Under the pieces are notes generated by a model. It saw only the letters and a program-made list of their open reading frames with translations. It had not been told where the DNA came from and did no database searches. Positions 9,464 through 17,586 of a stretch of 64,000 nucleotides of DNA are shown here, piece after piece. The stretch's first letter is position 1, and each line of letters begins with the position of its first letter. The stretch comes from Mesorhizobium sp. NFR06 (GTDB taxonomy: Bacteria > Pseudomonadota > Alphaproteobacteria > Rhizobiales > Rhizobiaceae): assembly GCF_900115245.1 (NCBI RefSeq), contig NZ_FOVT01000001.1:434001-498000 (forward strand), given 5' to 3'. Both the position numbers and the translations under genes were made by a program.

Positions 9464-10456
9464 CTATAGCAGCCCGGCCTGCTCGGCTTCGCGACGCAGG
9501 TTCTGGCGCGGGCGCGGGCCGATCTGCTGGATCACCAGCCCGGCGGCCAGCGAGCCGAGGTCGCCGCAATCCTTGAGGCTCAGTCCGGCGGTGTAGCCGT
9601 AAAGGAAGCCGGCTGCATAGAGATCGCCGGCGCCGGTCGTGTCGACCAGTTCCTTGATCTCCGTCGCCTGGATGGTGACGGTCTCCTCGCCGCGCACGAT
9701 GACCGAGCCTTTTTCAGAACGGGTGACGGCGGCTATTCTGCAATCCTTGCGGATTGCGGCGAGCGCTTCCTCGAAAGAAGCGGTCTGGTAAAGTGATTTG
9801 ATCTCGTGGCTGTTGGCAAAGACGATGTCGACGGTGCCCGAACGCATCAGCTCGAGAAACTCGTCGCGGTACCGGTCGACGCAAAAGGAATCCGACAGTG
9901 TCATCGACACTTCGCGGCCCGCCGCATGCGCCAGCTTCGCCGTCTGGCGGATAGCCTCCTTGGCGCGCGGCGGATCCCACAGATAGCCCTCGAAATAGGT
10001 CACCTTGGCGCCGGCGGCCTTGTCGGCCTCGACATCCTCGGGGCCAAGTTCCACGCAGGCGCCGAGATAGGTGTTCATCGAACGCTCGCCGTCGGGCGTG
10101 ACGAAGATCATCGAACGCGCCGTCGGCGGCTCGCCCTCGAGTGGCCTGGTATCGAAGGCCACGCCCTGAGCGTGGATGTCGTGCGTGTAGATGTCGCCCA
10201 GCGCGTCGTTCGACACCTTGCCGAAGAAGGCGGCCCGCCCGCCGAGGCTGGCTACGCCAGCCGCGGTGTTGCCGGCGCTGCCGCCGGAAGCCTCGATCGC
10301 CGGTCCCATGCGGCTGTAGAGCAATTCGGCGCGCCTGGCGTCGATGAGGTTCATCGCGCCCTTGATGATGCCGTTGGTTTCGAGAAAAGCCTCGTCGCAC
10401 TGCGCGATGATGTCGACAATAGCATTGCCGATGCAAAGCACGTCATATTCCGGCAT
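9464..10456 (-). CDS. PfkB-family carbohydrate kinase, adenosine kinase type
   Basis: A 330-residue ribokinase-fold enzyme. The N-terminus MPEYDVLCIGNAIVDIIAQ and the internal GGSAGNTAAGVASLGGRAAFFGKV carry the PfkB substrate-binding glycines. The second PfkB signature is DTTGAGDLYAAGFLYG at about residues 276-291, with GAGD supplying the anion hole and the catalytic Asp. Among PfkB enzymes the overall pattern is that of the alphaproteobacterial adenosine kinase group, which phosphorylates adenosine to AMP for purine salvage, though substrate cannot be proved from sequence. The start is placed at MPEYDV, preceded by GGCGGAG; the frame open further upstream has no family resemblance. It is transcribed alone, divergent from the EamA transporter gene. 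Confidence 0.88.
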   Translation of the reverse strand: MPEYDVLCIGNAIVDIIAQCDEAFLETNGIIKGAMNLIDARRAELLYSRMGPAIEASGGSAGNTAAGVASLGGRAAFFGKVSNDALGDIYTHDIHAQGVAFDTRPLEGEPPTARSMIFVTPDGERSMNTYLGACVELGPEDVEADKAAGAKVTYFEGYLWDPPRAKEAIRQTAKLAHAAGREVSMTLSDSFCVDRYRDEFLELMRSGTVDIVFANSHEIKSLYQTASFEEALAAIRKDCRIAAVTRSEKGSVIVRGEETVTIQATEIKELVDTTGAGDLYAAGFLYGYTAGLSLKDCGDLGSLAAGLVIQQIGPRPRQNLRREAEQAGLL

Positions 10457-10727
10457 CAAAATCTCCGCCAACGACCCACCGGCTTCTGCCACGCCGGCCG
10501 GGCGCGGGTCTAGCGAGTTGCAATCGCTTTGCCTACCCCGAAAATCGGCGCCCGTCGGATCGAACCGGCCTTGGCCGGGACGGTTCGTCGGCCGCGGCAG
10601 CGTTCGCATCGAACTGGCCCATAACAGCCGCCTCGCTCACGACTATGGTTTCGCCGTCATCGAAACATTTCCGCTCCGCCGTGGGCTAGAAGCGGGTCGT
10701 CCTGCAACAGGCTGGAAAGCATCGCCA

Positions 10728-11630
10728 ATGCCCGCAAAGACCGATATGACCATCGAACTGGCATTGCAGGCGGTGCTGGCGGTGTTGTGGGGTGCCTCCT
10801 ACACCTTCATCAAGATCGGCGTCGAGACGATCCCGCCGGTGAGCTTTATCGCCGGACGCACGCTGATCGCGGGCGGCATCCTGCTTGGTCTCATCCGCTG
10901 GCGCGGCCTTGCCATGCCCCGGGACGCGATCAACTGGCGCCGCTTCATGTTCCAGGCCTGCCTCAACAGCGTTATCCCGTTCACGCTGATCGCCACGGCC
11001 GAACGGTCGATCGACGCCGGCCTTGCCACGATCCTCAATGCGACGTCGCCGATCTTCACCTTCCTGCTGACGGCACTTATCACCCGCCACGAGCCGGTGA
11101 CCATGCGCAAGCTGGTTGGTGTCGGCGCCGGTATCGCCGGCATTTGCCTTATCGTCGGCACCGAGGCTCTTGGCGGCATCGGTCATCAGTTGTGGGCGCA
11201 GCTCGCGGTCGTCGCCGCCACCATCTGCTATGCGGGCGCCGCCATCTTTGGGCGAAACTTCAGGGGTCTGGATCCCATGGTGCCGGCCGCCGGTTCGATG
11301 ATCTGCGGCGCCGCGATGCTGATTCCCTTGAGTCTCGCCTTCGACCGGCCGTGGACATTGACGCCGTCGACTGCATCGATCCTGGCTCTCTTCGGGCTTT
11401 CGGTCTTCTCGACGGCGCTCGCCTTCTCGATCTTCTTCCGGCTCATCCACACGCTGGGCTCGGTCGGCACCACCTCGCAGGCCTATCTGCGCGTGCCGAT
11501 CGGCGTCGGCATCGGCGCCGTCTTCCTTGGCGAAAGCCTCGGGCCGACCGCATGGCTCGGCATGGCCTTCGTCGTCGTCGGTGTCGCGGCCATGACCATT
11601 CCGGCGAGGCAGGCCGGGCTTGCGCGATAG
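10728..11630 (+). CDS. EamA/DMT-superfamily transporter
   Basis: A 300-residue inner-membrane protein with ten hydrophobic segments arranged as two EamA repeats. The first repeat begins with LALQAVLAVLWGASYTFIKIGVETIPP, and a second begins near LWAQLAVVAATICYAGAAIFGRNF; the conserved C-terminal FLGESLGPTAWLGMAFVVVGV is present. Family members export or exchange small metabolites such as amino acids, but the substrate cannot be predicted. The start is set at MPAKTDMTIE; the inner ATG six codons later is an alternative. It stands between adenosine kinase (divergent) and the CysZ-like gene 64 bases downstream, with which it may be co-transcribed. Confidence 0.88.
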   Translation: MPAKTDMTIELALQAVLAVLWGASYTFIKIGVETIPPVSFIAGRTLIAGGILLGLIRWRGLAMPRDAINWRRFMFQACLNSVIPFTLIATAERSIDAGLATILNATSPIFTFLLTALITRHEPVTMRKLVGVGAGIAGICLIVGTEALGGIGHQLWAQLAVVAATICYAGAAIFGRNFRGLDPMVPAAGSMICGAAMLIPLSLAFDRPWTLTPSTASILALFGLSVFSTALAFSIFFRLIHTLGSVGTTSQAYLRVPIGVGIGAVFLGESLGPTAWLGMAFVVVGVAAMTIPARQAGLAR

Positions 11631-11694
11631 TTGTACCGGGCGGCCACCCGGCCTATGTCGGAAGCGTCTTTCTCGATGAGGGGTTGAAGACGCC

Positions 11695-12390
11695 GTGATC
11701 CTGAACGCCGCCCGCGCCGCCGCCAGCCAGCTGTTCTCGCCTCAATTCCGCACCGTGTTCCTGAAGACGCTGGGGCTGACGCTGCTCTCCCTGGTGGCCC
11801 TATGGTTCGGCACCGAGAGCGTGCTCGAATGGTTGGCCTGGCCGTGGCTGCAAACGTTTGTTCCCGGGTTGCCCTCCTGGGCCGGGTGGTTGGGCGGTAT
11901 CATTGCCGGCGTCGTTCTGGCGATAGGGATGGCTTTGCTGATCGCCCCGGTGACGGCGATCATCGCCGGCCTGTTCCTCGACGACGTCGCCGAGCTGGTC
12001 GAACGTACCGACTATCCCAACGATCCGCCGGGCCGCGCCGTGCCGGCACTGCATTCGCTTGTGCTGGCGATCAAATTCTTCGGCGTGGTCGTTCTCGGCA
12101 ACATCGCCGCTCTGCTGCTGCTTCTGGTGCCGGGCATCAACATTGCCGCCTTTTTCATCGTCAACGGCTATCTGCTGGGGCGAGAATTTTTCGAATTCGC
12201 CGCCATGCGGTTTCGCTCCGAGGCCGAGGCCAAGGCGCTGCGCCGCAAATTTGCCGGCACGGTGTTCCTGGCCGGGCTGGTCATTGCCGCCTTCCTTGCC
12301 GTGCCGCTGCTCAACCTTCTGACGCCGCTTTTCGCGGCCGCCATGATGGTGCACCTGCATAAGGCGGTTTCGGCGCGCAAACCGGTCTGA
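11695..12390 (+). CDS. CysZ-like EI24 family membrane protein
   Basis: A 231-residue membrane protein of the EI24/CysZ group. Hydrophobic segments occur at about 24-44, 65-95, 120-165 (with LLVPGINIAAFFIVNGYLLGREFFEFAAMRF, the family hallmark) and 193-222. In enterobacteria CysZ takes up sulfate; many alphaproteobacterial homologues are annotated as sulfate-transporter family without evidence, and there is no cysteine-biosynthesis gene nearby. The start codon is GTG at 11695; there is no stronger alternative. It converges on the PEP-mutase-like gene with one base between their stops. Confidence 0.8.
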   Translation: MILNAARAAASQLFSPQFRTVFLKTLGLTLLSLVALWFGTESVLEWLAWPWLQTFVPGLPSWAGWLGGIIAGVVLAIGMALLIAPVTAIIAGLFLDDVAELVERTDYPNDPPGRAVPALHSLVLAIKFFGVVVLGNIAALLLLLVPGINIAAFFIVNGYLLGREFFEFAAMRFRSEAEAKALRRKFAGTVFLAGLVIAAFLAVPLLNLLTPLFAAAMMVHLHKAVSARKPV

Positions 12391-12391
12391 T

Positions 12392-13198
12392 CTATTCGGC
12401 ATCGCCGCCGCGGAACAGCGCCTGCAGCTTGCCGAACGGCATTGCCGCCCGGGTGAAGCCGAATGTGCCGTCCTGCTGGATCTCGCGCGCCGCCGTCTCC
12501 AGCATGCCATAGGCGAAATTGGTGAGCCACGGTCCGAGCGAGATGCGCTTGACCCCAGCCACGGCAAGGTCGGTGACGGTGAACCCGGGTCGGGCCATCA
12601 CATTGACCGGCCGGCTCACCGACGCGCAGATCCGGCGCACCATTTCAACGTCGCTGATGCCCGGCGCATAAAGCACGTCGGCGCCGGCTTTTTCGAAGGC
12701 TTGCAGCCGCTTGATGGTGTCGTCGAGATCGTTCTTGCCCCACAGGAAATTCTCGGCCCGCGCGGTGAAGACGAAATCGTGCTTGAGCGCCCGCGCTGCC
12801 TCGACGGCGGCGGCGACGCGCTCGGTCGCCAGCGAGAAATCGTAGATCGGATTGGTGGGGTCGCCGGTGTGGTCCTCGATCGAGCAGCCGGCGAGGCCGG
12901 CGGCTTCGGCCGCGAAGATGGTTTCAGCCGCCTGTTCGGGGCTGTCGCCCTTGCCGCGTTCGAGATCGGCCGAAACCGGCAGGTCGGTTGCCGCCGTCAC
13001 CTCGCGGCAATGGTGGATCATCGCCTCGAAGGTCACGGCGCCGTCGGGCAGGCCGCGCGAGAAGGCGAAGCCGGCGCTGGTCGTCGCCAGCGCCTTGAAG
13101 CCGAAGGAGGAAAGCAGCTTGGTCGTGCCGACATCCCAGGGGTTGGGCATGACGAAGGTGGAGGCATGCAGGTCGCGAAAGATCTTGCCCTTGTCCAT
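12392..13198 (-). CDS. isocitrate lyase/PEP mutase superfamily protein
   Basis: A 268-residue cytoplasmic TIM-barrel enzyme of the PEP mutase/isocitrate lyase superfamily. Seen are MPNPWDVGTTKLLSSFGFKALATTSAGFA, the metal-site region PVSADLERGKGDSPEQAAETI, GCSIEDHTGD, and FTARAENFLWG. The KKCGH active-site loop of isocitrate lyase is absent, so it is not a glyoxylate-cycle enzyme. Relatives include PEP mutase, oxaloacetate decarboxylase and 2-methylisocitrate lyase-like proteins; this subgroup is uncharacterised, so the substrate remains open. It is monocistronic, with GAGGACCCACC immediately before the ATG. Confidence 0.85.
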   Translation of the reverse strand: MDKGKIFRDLHASTFVMPNPWDVGTTKLLSSFGFKALATTSAGFAFSRGLPDGAVTFEAMIHHCREVTAATDLPVSADLERGKGDSPEQAAETIFAAEAAGLAGCSIEDHTGDPTNPIYDFSLATERVAAAVEAARALKHDFVFTARAENFLWGKNDLDDTIKRLQAFEKAGADVLYAPGISDVEMVRRICASVSRPVNVMARPGFTVTDLAVAGVKRISLGPWLTNFAYGMLETAAREIQQDGTFGFTRAAMPFGKLQALFRGGDAE

Positions 13199-13277
13199 GG
13201 TGGGTCCTCAATCAGGATCGGGGTTGTGGGGGGAATCTATCGCGCGGGCCGCGGCCGGGCAAATGAATGCGTTCCGT

Positions 13278-14132
13278 TCAGAAGCGTTTCTCGTTTTCTG
13301 CTGACAGTTTCTCGAACGCGTCGGAATCCTTGATGTAGCGCGACTTGGCCTCGTCCCAACGATAGGTGACCGAAATATCGCGCGAAGCGGTCGCCGGCGC
13401 GGGCTCCTCGCAGCTTTCGCCGCTCGGCATCGTGGCGTCGGTCACCGTCACCTTGATCGCCGCATATGGCCTCTCGTCGCCAGGCGCCTGGAAGGACAGG
13501 TCCTGCGTGCGCTTGTAGGCGCAGACATTCTCGTCGAACGTGTTGATCTGATCGATCGGCTCGAAACGGTCGCCGAGGACCTGGATCAATATCGTGTCGA
13601 CATAGCCCTGGTTCGAATTGAAATGCGTGCTCATGGTGATGAGCGCGTCGTCGCCGGGTCCGAGCGCGAGCTTGCCAGGGTCGCGAAAATAAGTGTTCTG
13701 GTCGGTTCCGACATTGACGGTGTCGAGCAGTTTCGGCTTGTCCGCGAGATCGTAGAGCGCCAGCACGGCAAACCCCTCGGCGCTGTCTTGCGCCTGGCCG
13801 AGGTCGAAGAGCATGGCCAGCCGGTCCTTGCCGCCGGCCTTGATGGCAAGCACGGCGGCGTTCGGCAGGCTGATTGTCTCGGGCGGCGAACCGCCTTCGT
13901 CGCCGCCGAGGATGTGGCGCATCTCGATCGGCGTGCTGCCCTTGTAGAAACCGTCATCGCCAGCGGCCAGATCGGGGACGATCATCTTGGCGAGGTCGAA
14001 ATAGGTGGCGCCCTGATGGCCGGGAATGCTGCTGTTCAGTTCCGGAAGGCTGACGCCCTGGGCTCGCGCGGCCGCCCACGTAAAGGGCAGCAGCAGGCAG
14101 GCGAGCATGAGACGGGACAGAATGGAAATCAT
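13278..14132 (-). CDS. secreted protein of unknown function
   Basis: A 284-residue protein with a clear Sec signal peptide (MISILSRLMLACLLLPFTWAAARA, cut near residue 24-25 before QGVS). No domain was recognised. The mature part has many beta-strand-like segments and alternates acidic and glycine residues (GGDEGGSPPE, GPGDDALITMS). There are two mature cysteines (VCAYK and SCEEP), which could form a periplasmic disulfide. The chain ends with KRF. It is therefore probably a periplasmic or cell-surface protein. The gene lies 58 bases downstream of the dut-HAD pair on the same strand and could be part of that transcript. Confidence 0.7.
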   Translation of the reverse strand: MISILSRLMLACLLLPFTWAAARAQGVSLPELNSSIPGHQGATYFDLAKMIVPDLAAGDDGFYKGSTPIEMRHILGGDEGGSPPETISLPNAAVLAIKAGGKDRLAMLFDLGQAQDSAEGFAVLALYDLADKPKLLDTVNVGTDQNTYFRDPGKLALGPGDDALITMSTHFNSNQGYVDTILIQVLGDRFEPIDQINTFDENVCAYKRTQDLSFQAPGDERPYAAIKVTVTDATMPSGESCEEPAPATASRDISVTYRWDEAKSRYIKDSDAFEKLSAENEKRF

Positions 14133-14190
14133 CGAAAGCCCCCAGGAAACCGCACGCTAGCACGGAGTCCTGAAGCGTGCAGCCAGGCGG

Positions 14191-14850
14191 TCAGCGGATC
14201 GGCACCAGCCTGGCGAGTTCCCGCATGTCGTCGAACAGGATGCCGCCGGCCGCCGCCAGGCCGTCGCGGTCCGAGTACGGATCGGCATAATAGGAAAAAA
14301 CCCGCATGCCGGCGGCGATGCCGGCCTCGGTTCCCGCGACACTGTCCTCGATGACGATGCAGTCGGCCGGCGCGAAGCCCATCGTCTCTGCCGCGTGCAG
14401 GAAGAGGTCGGGGAACGGCTTGCCGCGGCTGACCATGGTGGCGGAGAACATCGCGTGCTCGAACAGCGGCAGGAGCCCGGTCTGGCCAAGCGTGATGTGC
14501 ATCTTCGACACCCTGGCCGAGGAGGCGACGCAATAGGCGATGCCGGCGGTGCGCACCTTTTCGATGAAGTCGCGCACATAAGGGATCGCCTCGACGCCAT
14601 GCGCGAACAGGTCCGGCAGGCCGGCGTTCCAGCGTTCGACGAAATCGGCGCCGAGCCTGACGTCCGTCGTTGTCTCGATTTCTTTCTGCACCGAGACCAT
14701 GCTGCGGCCGGAAAAATGCTTGCGGCAATATTCGAATGTGGTCGCAAAACCGGCGGCGGTGAGCCATTCGGCCAAACGCCGGTTGCCAATATTTTCGGTA
14801 TCGACCAGGACCCCGTCGCAGTCGAAGATGATCAGTTTTGGAACTTGCAT
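14191..14850 (-). CDS. HAD-family phosphatase (phosphoglycolate phosphatase/beta-PGM type)
   Basis: A 219-residue HAD hydrolase of subfamily IA. Motif I is IIFDCDGVLVDTE (catalytic Asp9 and Asp11), motif II CVASSARVSK, motif III around GKPFPDLF, and motif IV IVIEDSVAGTEAG. The helical cap between residues 20 and 85 is of the C1 type. Family members remove phosphate from small sugar phosphates or nucleotides, or isomerise them. It is translationally coupled to dut: the dut stop and this ATG share one base (TGATG). The coupling makes a role in nucleotide-pool cleaning conceivable, but that is inference. Confidence 0.9.
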   Translation of the reverse strand: MQVPKLIIFDCDGVLVDTENIGNRRLAEWLTAAGFATTFEYCRKHFSGRSMVSVQKEIETTTDVRLGADFVERWNAGLPDLFAHGVEAIPYVRDFIEKVRTAGIAYCVASSARVSKMHITLGQTGLLPLFEHAMFSATMVSRGKPFPDLFLHAAETMGFAPADCIVIEDSVAGTEAGIAAGMRVFSYYADPYSDRDGLAAAGGILFDDMRELARLVPIR

Positions 14851-15335
14851 CAGGCCGTGCCGGTCGACCCGAAACCGCCGGCGCCGCGCGTCGTGCCGCC
14901 GGCCAGCGCTCTTTCCTCGACCGAAACCTGGGTCACCGCCGCGAAGACGATCTGGGCGATGCGCATGCCGCGCGTCACCGCGAAATCCTCGTCGCCGAGA
15001 TTGACCAAGAGCACCTTGACCTCGCCGCGATAGTCGCTGTCGACGGTGCCGGGCGAGTTGAGGACCGTGAGGCCATGCTTGAAGGCAAGGCCGGAGCGCG
15101 GCCGCACCTGACCTTCCATGCCTTGCGGGATTTCCAGGACGAGCCCGGTCGGGACCAGGGCCCGCTTTCCCGGCAGGATGAGCAGCGGCCGGTCTTCCGG
15201 CACCGCTGCGCGCAAATCCATGCCGGCCGCACCGGCGCTCTCATAGGCCGGCAGAGGCAGGCCTTCGCCATGCGGAAGCCTGACGAAACCGACGGCGGGG
15301 CCGATGACGGAGGAAGGATAGACAGCAGTGCGCAT
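14850..15335 (-). CDS. dut: deoxyuridine 5'-triphosphate nucleotidohydrolase
   Basis: A 161-residue homotrimeric dUTPase. All five motifs are seen in order: AGMDLRA (I), RPRSGLA (II), [14 protein letters not shown] (III, with the catalytic Asp and the Tyr that stacks on uracil), RIAQIVF (IV) and the glycine-rich C-terminal GAGGFGSTG (V) that closes over the phosphates. It hydrolyses dUTP to dUMP and pyrophosphate, supplying dTMP synthesis and keeping uracil out of DNA. Length is normal for alphaproteobacteria. It is the first gene of the dut-HAD unit, downstream of an intergenic palindromic repeat. Confidence 0.97.
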   Translation of the reverse strand: MRTAVYPSSVIGPAVGFVRLPHGEGLPLPAYESAGAAGMDLRAAVPEDRPLLILPGKRALVPTGLVLEIPQGMEGQVRPRSGLAFKHGLTVLNSPGTVDSDYRGEVKVLLVNLGDEDFAVTRGMRIAQIVFAAVTQVSVEERALAGGTTRGAGGFGSTGTA

Positions 15336-15502
15336 GAGCTCATTCCTATCGGCGCGAATGCCGATTCGGTCAACTCGACCGTGATGCTATCCAAGGCTTT
15401 CTTTGAGGCGTCACGATGACTTCGCTTCCCGCGAAGACGTGTCGACAAGATTGTTGCGCTGGTGGAATGCTCACTTGGCGATTGGCGAGAACGCCCATCA
15501 CG

Positions 15503-15685
15503 TCGTCATCCACGGGCGGAGCAAGGAGCGAAGCGACGCGCGCAGACCCGAGGATCCATTCCGTGACTGCGAAGCGTCGCGACGATCCAGAATTCTGCTC
15601 CGCAGCATTCCACGGTCGAGGTAACGGAATGGATCCTCGGGTCTGCGCGCGTCGCTTCGCTCCTTGCTCCGCCCGTGGATGACGA
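15503..15685. repeat. 183-base intergenic palindrome with 62-base perfect arms
   Basis: The left arm (15503-15564) and the right arm (15624-15685) are perfect reverse complements over 62 bases and are separated by 59 bases that contain a smaller hairpin. The arms start with TCGTCATCCACGGGCGGAGC. A diverged copy with the same layout lies at 30372-30543. No transposase is associated. The arrangement fits the palindromic, RNA-foldable intergenic elements that are common in rhizobial genomes. It fills most of the 370-base gap upstream of dut. Confidence 0.85.
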
Positions 15686-15705
15686 AGTTGAGAGGCCTTG
15701 GCTAC

Positions 15706-16176
15706 CTACCGCAGTTCCATCGGCACCACGGTCGTCTCCTTGATCTCCTCCATGACGAAGGACGCGGAAACATCGGATAGCGGTACCTTGGCGATCAGCC
15801 TCTGGTAGAGCCTGTCATAGGCCTTCACGTCGGCGACACGGGCCCTCAGCACATAGTCGAGGTCGCCCGACATCCGGTAGACGCCGGTGATTTCGGCAAA
15901 GCCGGTCACCGCCGCGCGGAACTTCTGCAGCCAGTCCGGGTCATGGTTGGAGGTGCGGATCAGGATGAACACGGACAGGCCGAGGCCGAGCTTGTCGGCA
16001 TCGACCAGCGCGACGCGGCCGGTGATGACGCCATCTTCCTCCAGCCGCTTGACGCGCCGCCAGCAGGCATTGCGCGACAGCGCCACCCGCTCCGACAGCT
16101 GGTCGACCGAAAGCGTGCCGTCGCGCTGCAGCTCGGCCAGCAATCTTCGATCGGTCTCATCGATTTGAGCCACCAT
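15706..16176 (-). CDS. Lrp/AsnC family transcriptional regulator
   Basis: A 156-residue Lrp-type regulator. The N-terminal helix-turn-helix (about residues 3-60) reads IDETDRRLLAELQRDGTLSVDQLSERVALSRNACWRRVKRLEEDGVI, and the RAM ligand-binding domain follows, with GVYRMSGDLDYVLRARV at its core. Such proteins sense amino acids and bind as dimers or octamers. The start is placed at MVAQIDETD; upstream in-frame residues do not fit the family. The gene is divergent from the DUF6356 gene with 115 bases between, where two GGGA/TCCC dyads are found, so it may control both genes. Target amino acid unknown. Confidence 0.92.
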   Translation of the reverse strand: MVAQIDETDRRLLAELQRDGTLSVDQLSERVALSRNACWRRVKRLEEDGVITGRVALVDADKLGLGLSVFILIRTSNHDPDWLQKFRAAVTGFAEITGVYRMSGDLDYVLRARVADVKAYDRLYQRLIAKVPLSDVSASFVMEEIKETTVVPMELR

Positions 16177-16178
16177 GT

Positions 16179-16276
16179 TGGGATGAATGTCCCATGAAAT
16201 TGCCAAAAGCAAGGACAAATTGGGACCGATGAACCAAAGCCTTATGGCAGGATACCCACCATCGGGACTTATCCCG
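16179..16276. promoter_or_regulatory. paired dyads between Lrp regulator and DUF6356 gene
   Basis: Two similar small dyads occur in the divergent gap: TGGGA-N6-TCCCA at 16179-16194 and CGGGA-N4-TCCCG at 16263-16276, with a further GGGACC half-site between. They are placed near both start codons and are plausible Lrp-type binding sites, but short GC dyads also occur by chance. Confidence 0.35.
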
Positions 16277-16291
16277 GCAGGAGGGATCACC

Positions 16292-16546
16292 ATGACGACC
16301 AGGTTTACGGCACTGTTCACCTCTCACCCGGAGAAGGTCGGCGAGACCTATTTCGGCCATATGGCCTTCGCCGCCTGGTTCTGCTCGCGCCTGTCGATGG
16401 CCGCGGGCGCCGCGCTCGTTCACGCTTTCTTGCCCTTTCTGTTCGAAACTACGGCGAGCCGAATCGTTCGCGAGCTCTATGAGCGCACGCACAACAGGGG
16501 CTCGCATGCGGCCAAGGAGCCGTCGGCTCTGATGGATCGCGCCTAG
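16292..16546 (+). CDS. small DUF6356-like protein
   Basis: An 84-residue protein recognised as resembling the DUF6356 family: MTTRFTALFTSHPEKVGETYFGHMAFAAWFCSRLSMAAGAALVHAFLPFLFETTAS followed by a charged tail. One hydrophobic stretch at about residues 22-48 may insert into or lie on the membrane. Function is unknown. The start is fixed by a strong ribosome-binding site, GGCAGGAGGG, 8 bases before the ATG. It is divergent from an Lrp regulator, which is its most likely regulator, and is followed directly by a rhizobial palindromic repeat that may serve as its transcript end. Confidence 0.75.
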   Translation: MTTRFTALFTSHPEKVGETYFGHMAFAAWFCSRLSMAAGAALVHAFLPFLFETTASRIVRELYERTHNRGSHAAKEPSALMDRA

Positions 16547-16554
16547 AGCCGGAT

Positions 16555-16659
16555 GATTTCAGGTCGATTCGACCTGAAATCTGAATCCGTCTCTAAATCA
16601 GAGAAGTAGAGCATGATGCCGTCCGAAAACCGCTTCACACTTTTCGGCATCATGCTCTA
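16555..16659. repeat. rhizobial double-hairpin intergenic element (RIME-like)
   Basis: Two hairpins lie side by side. The first (16555-16581) has perfect 13-base arms, GATTTCAGGTCGA and its complement, around one base. The second has 15-base arms at 16607-16621 and 16645-16659 (TAGAGCATGATGCCG and complement) around AAAACCGCTTCACAC-type sequence. The second half is a sequence I recognise as extremely frequent between genes of Rhizobium, Sinorhizobium and Mesorhizobium. Confidence 0.85.
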
Positions 16660-16675
16660 GAGATGGTGGAATGCG

Positions 16676-17472
16676 ATGTGCCGATGGGCGGCCTATCTTG
16701 GTGAAGCGGTCTTCCTCGAAGACATCATCACCGCGCCCTGCCACTCGCTGATCGCCCAGAGCCACTGCGCCCAGGAAGCCAAGTCGCCGACCAATGGCGA
16801 TGGCTTCGGCCTGGCCTGGTATGGCGACCGGCCCGAGCCCGGCCTTTACCGCGACATCCTGCCGGCCTGGTCCGACCCCAATCTGAAAAGCCTCTGCCGC
16901 CAGATCAAGTCAGGCCTGTTTCTCGCCCATGTGCGTGCCTCGACAGGTGGCGCCACCAGCCGCATGAACTGCCATCCTTTCGTTTCCGGGCGTCGTTCAT
17001 GCACAATGGCCAGATCGGCGGTTTCGAAAGGATCCGCCGCGCGCTGGAAAATTCGCTTTCCGACGAAGTCTTCGACCAGCGCGAGGGCACAACCGATTCC
17101 GAGCTATTCTTCCTGCTGATGATCGATCAGGGATTGGCGACAGACCCGCAGGGCGCGGTGTCAAGGGCGACCGGCCGGGTTGTCGAAGTTGCGCGTCGCG
17201 CCGGCATCGAACCGTCCTTGAAATTGACAGCGGCTTTTTCGGATGGCAGCGCGCTCTATGCAGTGCGCTACGCCACCGACGATCATGCGCCGACACTCTA
17301 TACCGGCGCTTTCGCGAAACGCGCCGGCCAATGCATCGTTTCGGAACCGTTCGACCGCGACGGCGGCGAGTGGCAGGCGATCCCGCCGGCGAGCTTCGTC
17401 ACCATGACCCGGGACGGCACCCGCATCCGACCGTTTGCGCCGGCCGCCGCCCAACTGGCGCTCGTGGGCTGA
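16676..17472 (+). pseudogene. class II glutamine amidotransferase (YafJ-like), frameshifted
   Basis: The first frame starts MCRWAAYLGEAVFLEDIITAP, giving the N-terminal nucleophile Cys2 of class II amidotransferases, and continues normally to SRMNCHPFVSGR at about base 16990. The rest of the protein is in another frame: FMHNGQIGGFERIRRALENSL and on to RPFAPAAAQLALVG, ending at 17472. A normal homologue reads HPFVSGRWSFMHNGQIGGF, so about four bases (or one) are missing at 16988-16994. Joined, the product would be about 265 residues, full length for YafJ-like proteins, which are proposed glutamine-hydrolysing domains of unknown partner. Both halves keep good codon use, so this is a recent mutation or a sequencing error; there is no slippery sequence to suggest programmed shifting. 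Confidence 0.85.
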
Positions 17473-17586
17473 GCCGGCAGCGCAATTTCGATCAAGCACG
17501 GTTGTCCGCCCGATGCTGAACTGGGCTTGAAGCCGCGTCGCGATCCGCCATCTTCGTGGCGGACGGCAACGGCTGGAGCCTTCGCC

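Noticed and set aside
15503..15685. Long inverted repeat as terminal repeats of an insertion sequence or MITE with target duplication
   Set aside because: No transposase, and no clear direct duplication at the borders; fits palindromic intergenic elements better.
16980..17000. Programmed ribosomal frameshift in the amidotransferase gene
   Set aside because: No slippery heptamer or downstream structure, and residues expected by the family (WSF) are missing, so a deletion is more likely.
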